Assembly (NCBI GenBank): GCA_030426905.1
Contig: JAUHXQ010000002.1
Span: 62,001-126,000, forward strand
Source of the DNA: Alphaproteobacteria bacterium
Lineage (GTDB): Bacteria > Pseudomonadota > Alphaproteobacteria > Rickettsiales > JABSSG01
Direction of reading: 5' to 3'
DNA: 64,000 bases
Positions 61,595 through 64,000 of the stretch are shown here, piece by piece. The translations under genes and the position numbers were made by a program. Each line of letters begins with the position of its first letter. Position 1 is the first letter of the stretch. The notes beneath the pieces were generated by a model. It had not been told where the DNA came from and did no database searches. It saw only the letters and a list, made by a program, of their open reading frames with translations.

Positions 61595-62164
61595 ATGGTG
61601 AGTAGAATTAATTTTGAAAAAGCAACAATTGCTCATAAAGAAGTCATATTTTCTTGGCTAGCAGAACCTTATATTCAAGAGTTTTGGGATAATACTCAAG
61701 AACACAAGGACGATATAGTAAATTTTATTAATGGTCGTAAAATACTTTCAAACTATGCTGGAGGGAGATATGTTTATTGGGTTGCATTAGCTAATGATAC
61801 TCCATTTGCTTTAATCATGATTATTCAAGAGTTTATCAATTCTAAGATTAATCAAATCAAACTTGATAATATTTCTAAAACCGGTAATACTTACGGTATA
61901 GATTATATGATTGGTAATAAAGGCTACTTAGGTAAAGGATATGGAAGTAAAACTCTCAAACAATTCATTGACTTTTTCAGAACAGAAATAGACTCTAAAG
62001 CTGATACTTTTTTCATTGATCCTGCTAGTGACAACCCACGAGCTAAACATGTCTATATAAAGGCAGGTTTTGAGCATGTGGGATCCTTTATCATGACAGG
62101 CAATGTATCAGGAAAAGGCAAGAAGCATGATTTACTAATTAAAAAGTTCTATTACCGTAAATGA
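61595..62164 (+). CDS. AAC(6')-like GNAT acetyltransferase
   Basis: A 189-residue GNAT protein. The beginning (FSWLAEPYIQEFWDNTQEH) and YGIDYMIGNKGYLGKGYGSK (acetyl-CoA loop G-x-G-x-G) followed by FIDPASDNPRAKHVYIKAGF resemble the aminoglycoside 6'-N-acetyltransferase branch (Acetyltransf_8). Other members of this branch act on siderophore precursors. It closes the accessory run, converging on truA with 29 bases between. Role in drug acetylation is plausible but not proved. Confidence 0.87.
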   Translation: MVSRINFEKATIAHKEVIFSWLAEPYIQEFWDNTQEHKDDIVNFINGRKILSNYAGGRYVYWVALANDTPFALIMIIQEFINSKINQIKLDNISKTGNTYGIDYMIGNKGYLGKGYGSKTLKQFIDFFRTEIDSKADTFFIDPASDNPRAKHVYIKAGFEHVGSFIMTGNVSGKGKKHDLLIKKFYYRK

Positions 62165-62193
62165 CATAGTTGCATTGTCAGTAATAAAATTAC

Positions 62194-62937
62194 TCAATAG
62201 TCTATTTTCAATAGGTACAAGCCACAAGCAGGAGCGGTAAATTTTGCTGTTTTACTATCTTTTTTATCACGATATTTTTGTAAATCATTCATTGTCCATT
62301 TTCCTCTACCAACCATACAAACAGTACCAACAATATTACGCACCATATTATGTAAAAAAGACTGAGCTGCTATTTCAAAATAAATTCTATCGTTAACTTG
62401 TTCTACTTTAATGTAATCTACCTTTTTTATTGGTGATGCCGCCTGACAAATGGATGTGCGAAAACTAGAAAAATCATGCGTATTTTCTAATAACTTAACA
62501 GCTAATTTTAATTTATTTACGTCAAGCTTATCAATAATATGCCAAGCTCTGTTTGCATCAATTGCGAGGTGAGATAGTCTGTTAATTATTTGATATTGAT
62601 AATAGCGTTTTGCTGCTGAAAATCTTGCATGAAAACTACTATCAACTTTTTCACAAGCTAAAATAGAAATAGGTTGAGGGCGCAAATAAAAATTAGTTGC
62701 TTTTATTATCGTCGCTGGAGTATGTTCTTTTAGAAAATCGCAATGAGCTATCTGCTCTCTTGCATGAACTCCTGCATCTGTTCTACCACTTCCATAAATG
62801 TTTACTTTTTCTTGAGAAAATTTGTTAATAGCTATCTCTACTGCATCCTGTATTGAACTTTTATCAGCCTGCCTTTGCCAACCAGAATAGTTAGTACCAT
62901 CATACTCTATTGTTAATTTATAACGATACATGCGCAC
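62194..62937 (-). CDS. truA: tRNA pseudouridine(38-40) synthase TruA
   Basis: A 247-residue RNA-modifying enzyme that isomerises uridines 38-40 in the anticodon arm. The catalytic Asp is in YGSGRTDAGVHAREQIAHCD. The start YRYKLTIEYDGTNYSGWQRQ and the later FHARFSAAKRYYQYQI, SFLHNMVRNIVGTVCMVGRGK match the family. It follows fmt after 20 bases on the same strand, completing a def-fmt-truA set. Confidence 0.96.
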   Translation of the reverse strand: MRMYRYKLTIEYDGTNYSGWQRQADKSSIQDAVEIAINKFSQEKVNIYGSGRTDAGVHAREQIAHCDFLKEHTPATIIKATNFYLRPQPISILACEKVDSSFHARFSAAKRYYQYQIINRLSHLAIDANRAWHIIDKLDVNKLKLAVKLLENTHDFSSFRTSICQAASPIKKVDYIKVEQVNDRIYFEIAAQSFLHNMVRNIVGTVCMVGRGKWTMNDLQKYRDKKDSKTAKFTAPACGLYLLKIDY

Positions 62938-62957
62938 TTTATTATTTCACTATAAAA

Positions 62958-63875
62958 TCACTCTAAGATAGTGCCTGGTTTAATCTTCATACCATTAATG
63001 AAGTCTTTACCTGAAACCAACTTTTTTCCTGGTCTTTGCAGGATTAAAGGTCTCAGTAATCCTTTACCACAACATATAGTCAAGTTTTTATCAATTACCT
63101 CTCCCGGTTTACAACCAGATCTGCTCTCATCAATGACCTCTGCTTTCGTTATCTTTATTTGTTCATTTTGATAACAGAAAAAACACCCTGGCCAAGGATT
63201 AAACGCTCTAATCATACGATCAATCTCTGTCGCAGATTTTTGCCAATTAATACTCCCTTCTTCTTTGCTAATTTTTTCTGCATAGGTAACACCCTTTGCT
63301 AATTGTTTTTGGGGTGTAATATTAGTAATATTAGATAATATCTCAATCAACAAATGAGATCCTAGCTCAGCCAGTTTTTGTGATAAGATCTGTGAAGTCA
63401 TATCATTATTGATAGCAATTTTTTGCATTAATAAAATATCACCAGTATCGAGCGTTTCATCCATTTGCATAATACACACAGCTGTTTCCTTATCACCAGC
63501 AAGAATAGTCCTTTCTATAGGAGATGCACCTCTCCACCGAGGCAACAGTGAAGGATGAATGTTAATACAGCCAAAGCGTGGAATCTTTAGTATTGATTTC
63601 GGAATAATATGACCATAAGCAGTAACAACTATCACATCAGGTTTCATTTCATCGATAGCTAAGATAATATTATCGTTTTTTAACGACTTAGGAGTCAAAA
63701 TATTTAACTCTAGTTTCTCAGCTTCAATATGTATAGGTGATTTTTGTGTTTTATGCCCTCGTCCAGATTTTTTAGGCTCTTTGGTAAAAACCGCAGTAAT
63801 AAAATGATCAGAGTTATAAACTGCATGCAATGCGGGAACTGCAAAATTAGAAGTTCCCATAAAAATTATATTCAT
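62958..63875 (-). CDS. fmt: Methionyl-tRNA formyltransferase
   Basis: A 305-residue enzyme that formylates initiator Met-tRNA. The N-terminal formyl-transfer domain has [17 protein letters not shown], then [14 protein letters not shown], the active-site [20 protein letters not shown] and the Asp in [13 protein letters not shown]. The C-terminal OB domain begins near residue 205. The ATG overlaps the def stop (ATGA), so it is coupled to def, and truA follows. Confidence 0.96.
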   Translation of the reverse strand: MNIIFMGTSNFAVPALHAVYNSDHFITAVFTKEPKKSGRGHKTQKSPIHIEAEKLELNILTPKSLKNDNIILAIDEMKPDVIVVTAYGHIIPKSILKIPRFGCINIHPSLLPRWRGASPIERTILAGDKETAVCIMQMDETLDTGDILLMQKIAINNDMTSQILSQKLAELGSHLLIEILSNITNITPQKQLAKGVTYAEKISKEEGSINWQKSATEIDRMIRAFNPWPGCFFCYQNEQIKITKAEVIDESRSGCKPGEVIDKNLTICCGKGLLRPLILQRPGKKLVSGKDFINGMKIKPGTILE

Positions 63876-64000
63876 GATGTTATATTATTTATCCGCTTAT
63901 ATTTTTTTAGTTTACGGATATACATATCTTTTTTCAATCTTGATTTAACATGGTCAAGCAAAGTTACACCATTAAGATGGTCCATTTCGTGCTGAATTCC
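63872..64000 (-). CDS. def: Peptide deformylase, C-terminal part (runs off the window)
   Basis: Only the last 42 codons lie in the window; the gene continues beyond base 64000. The fragment begins [18 protein letters not shown], containing the metal-binding HExxH motif of peptide deformylase (H-E-M-D-H), then a basic tail. Deformylase removes the formyl group from new proteins, and with fmt it forms the classic def-fmt pair, overlapping by the ATGA. Confidence 0.93.
   Translation of the reverse strand, partial: GIQHEMDHLNGVTLLDHVKSRLKKDMYIRKLKKYKRINNITS

Noticed and set aside
53617-62193. Direct repeat of the tRNA-Ser 3' end marking the right edge of an island
   Set aside because: No copy of the tRNA 3' end was found before truA and no integrase is present, so site-specific integration is not claimed.
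62180-62194. Small hairpin AGTAAT/ATTACT between the AAC(6')-like gene and truA
   Set aside because: Only six A+T-rich pairs; too weak to call in this composition.

Overview
The window is A+T-rich, uses the standard code (TGA acts as a stop) and reads as the chromosome of an alphaproteobacterium of the Rickettsiales type, probably an obligate or facultative intracellular symbiont. The grounds are a secA/parvulin pair as in Rickettsia, an alpha-type AddB, an NtrY/NtrX pair preceded by a Fis-like protein, a HIG1-like twin-membrane protein, a petABC operon, and large ankyrin and leucine-rich-repeat proteins with eukaryote-like targeting signals. A protist or amoeba symbiont of the Midichloriaceae kind would fit, but the species cannot be read from the sequence.

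Layout. 1-8 kb: 5' part of secA, a periplasmic parvulin, a prolyl oligopeptidase, two genes of a putrescine importer (potF, potG, without permeases), a small lipoprotein and a PBP4-type D,D-carboxypeptidase. 8-13 kb: addB, an alpha/beta hydrolase, a transaldolase-like aldolase and plsY on the plus strand, then an unknown gene on the minus strand. 14-16.7 kb: petABC (cytochrome bc1). 16.7-22.3 kb: three putative host-interaction proteins, one with membrane segments and a coiled coil, one with a basic NLS-like patch, and a 954-residue ankyrin protein with NLS-like and SUMO-interaction-like motifs. 22.7-25.8 kb: rpsA, cmk and a RimJ-like acetyltransferase. 25.9-30 kb: a 1164-residue LRR protein and a protein starting MGNCIS, a host N-myristoylation signal. 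30.2-33.7 kb: tRNA-Ser(GCU), a tRNA-linked GIY-YIG gene with a GC-rich leader, an SRPBCC/MarR/AraC cassette and a protein with 37-residue repeats. 33.7-42.5 kb: a TSUP permease, a class II aldolase, prmC (apparently AUU-initiated), an NAD-dependent semialdehyde dehydrogenase, a HAD phosphatase, ntrX, ntrY, a Fis-like gene and a twin-TM gene. 42.5-53.5 kb: nadE-gltX-mutL, two minus-strand accessory genes, bamB-der and cvpA. 53.5-62.2 kb: tRNA-Ser(UGA) followed by an accessory run rich in antibiotic-resistance-like enzymes (two aminoglycoside-phosphotransferase-fold kinases, OXA-type beta-lactamase, Vat/CatB acyltransferase, AAC(6')-like acetyltransferase) with YciI, flavin reductase, alpha/beta hydrolase and amine oxidase genes. 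62.2-64 kb: truA, fmt and the 3' end of def.

Housekeeping clusters (petABC, cmk-rpsA, nadE-gltX-mutL, bamB-der, def-fmt-truA) alternate with accessory stretches. The strongest unusual signals are the set of putative effectors with eukaryotic targeting motifs between 16.7 and 30 kb, an AUU start for prmC, an NtrX whose ATPase has lost key residues, a matched pair of MITE-like inverted-repeat elements, and the resistance-like gene island next to tRNA-Ser(UGA). No CRISPR array, rRNA, intact insertion sequence or integrase is visible.
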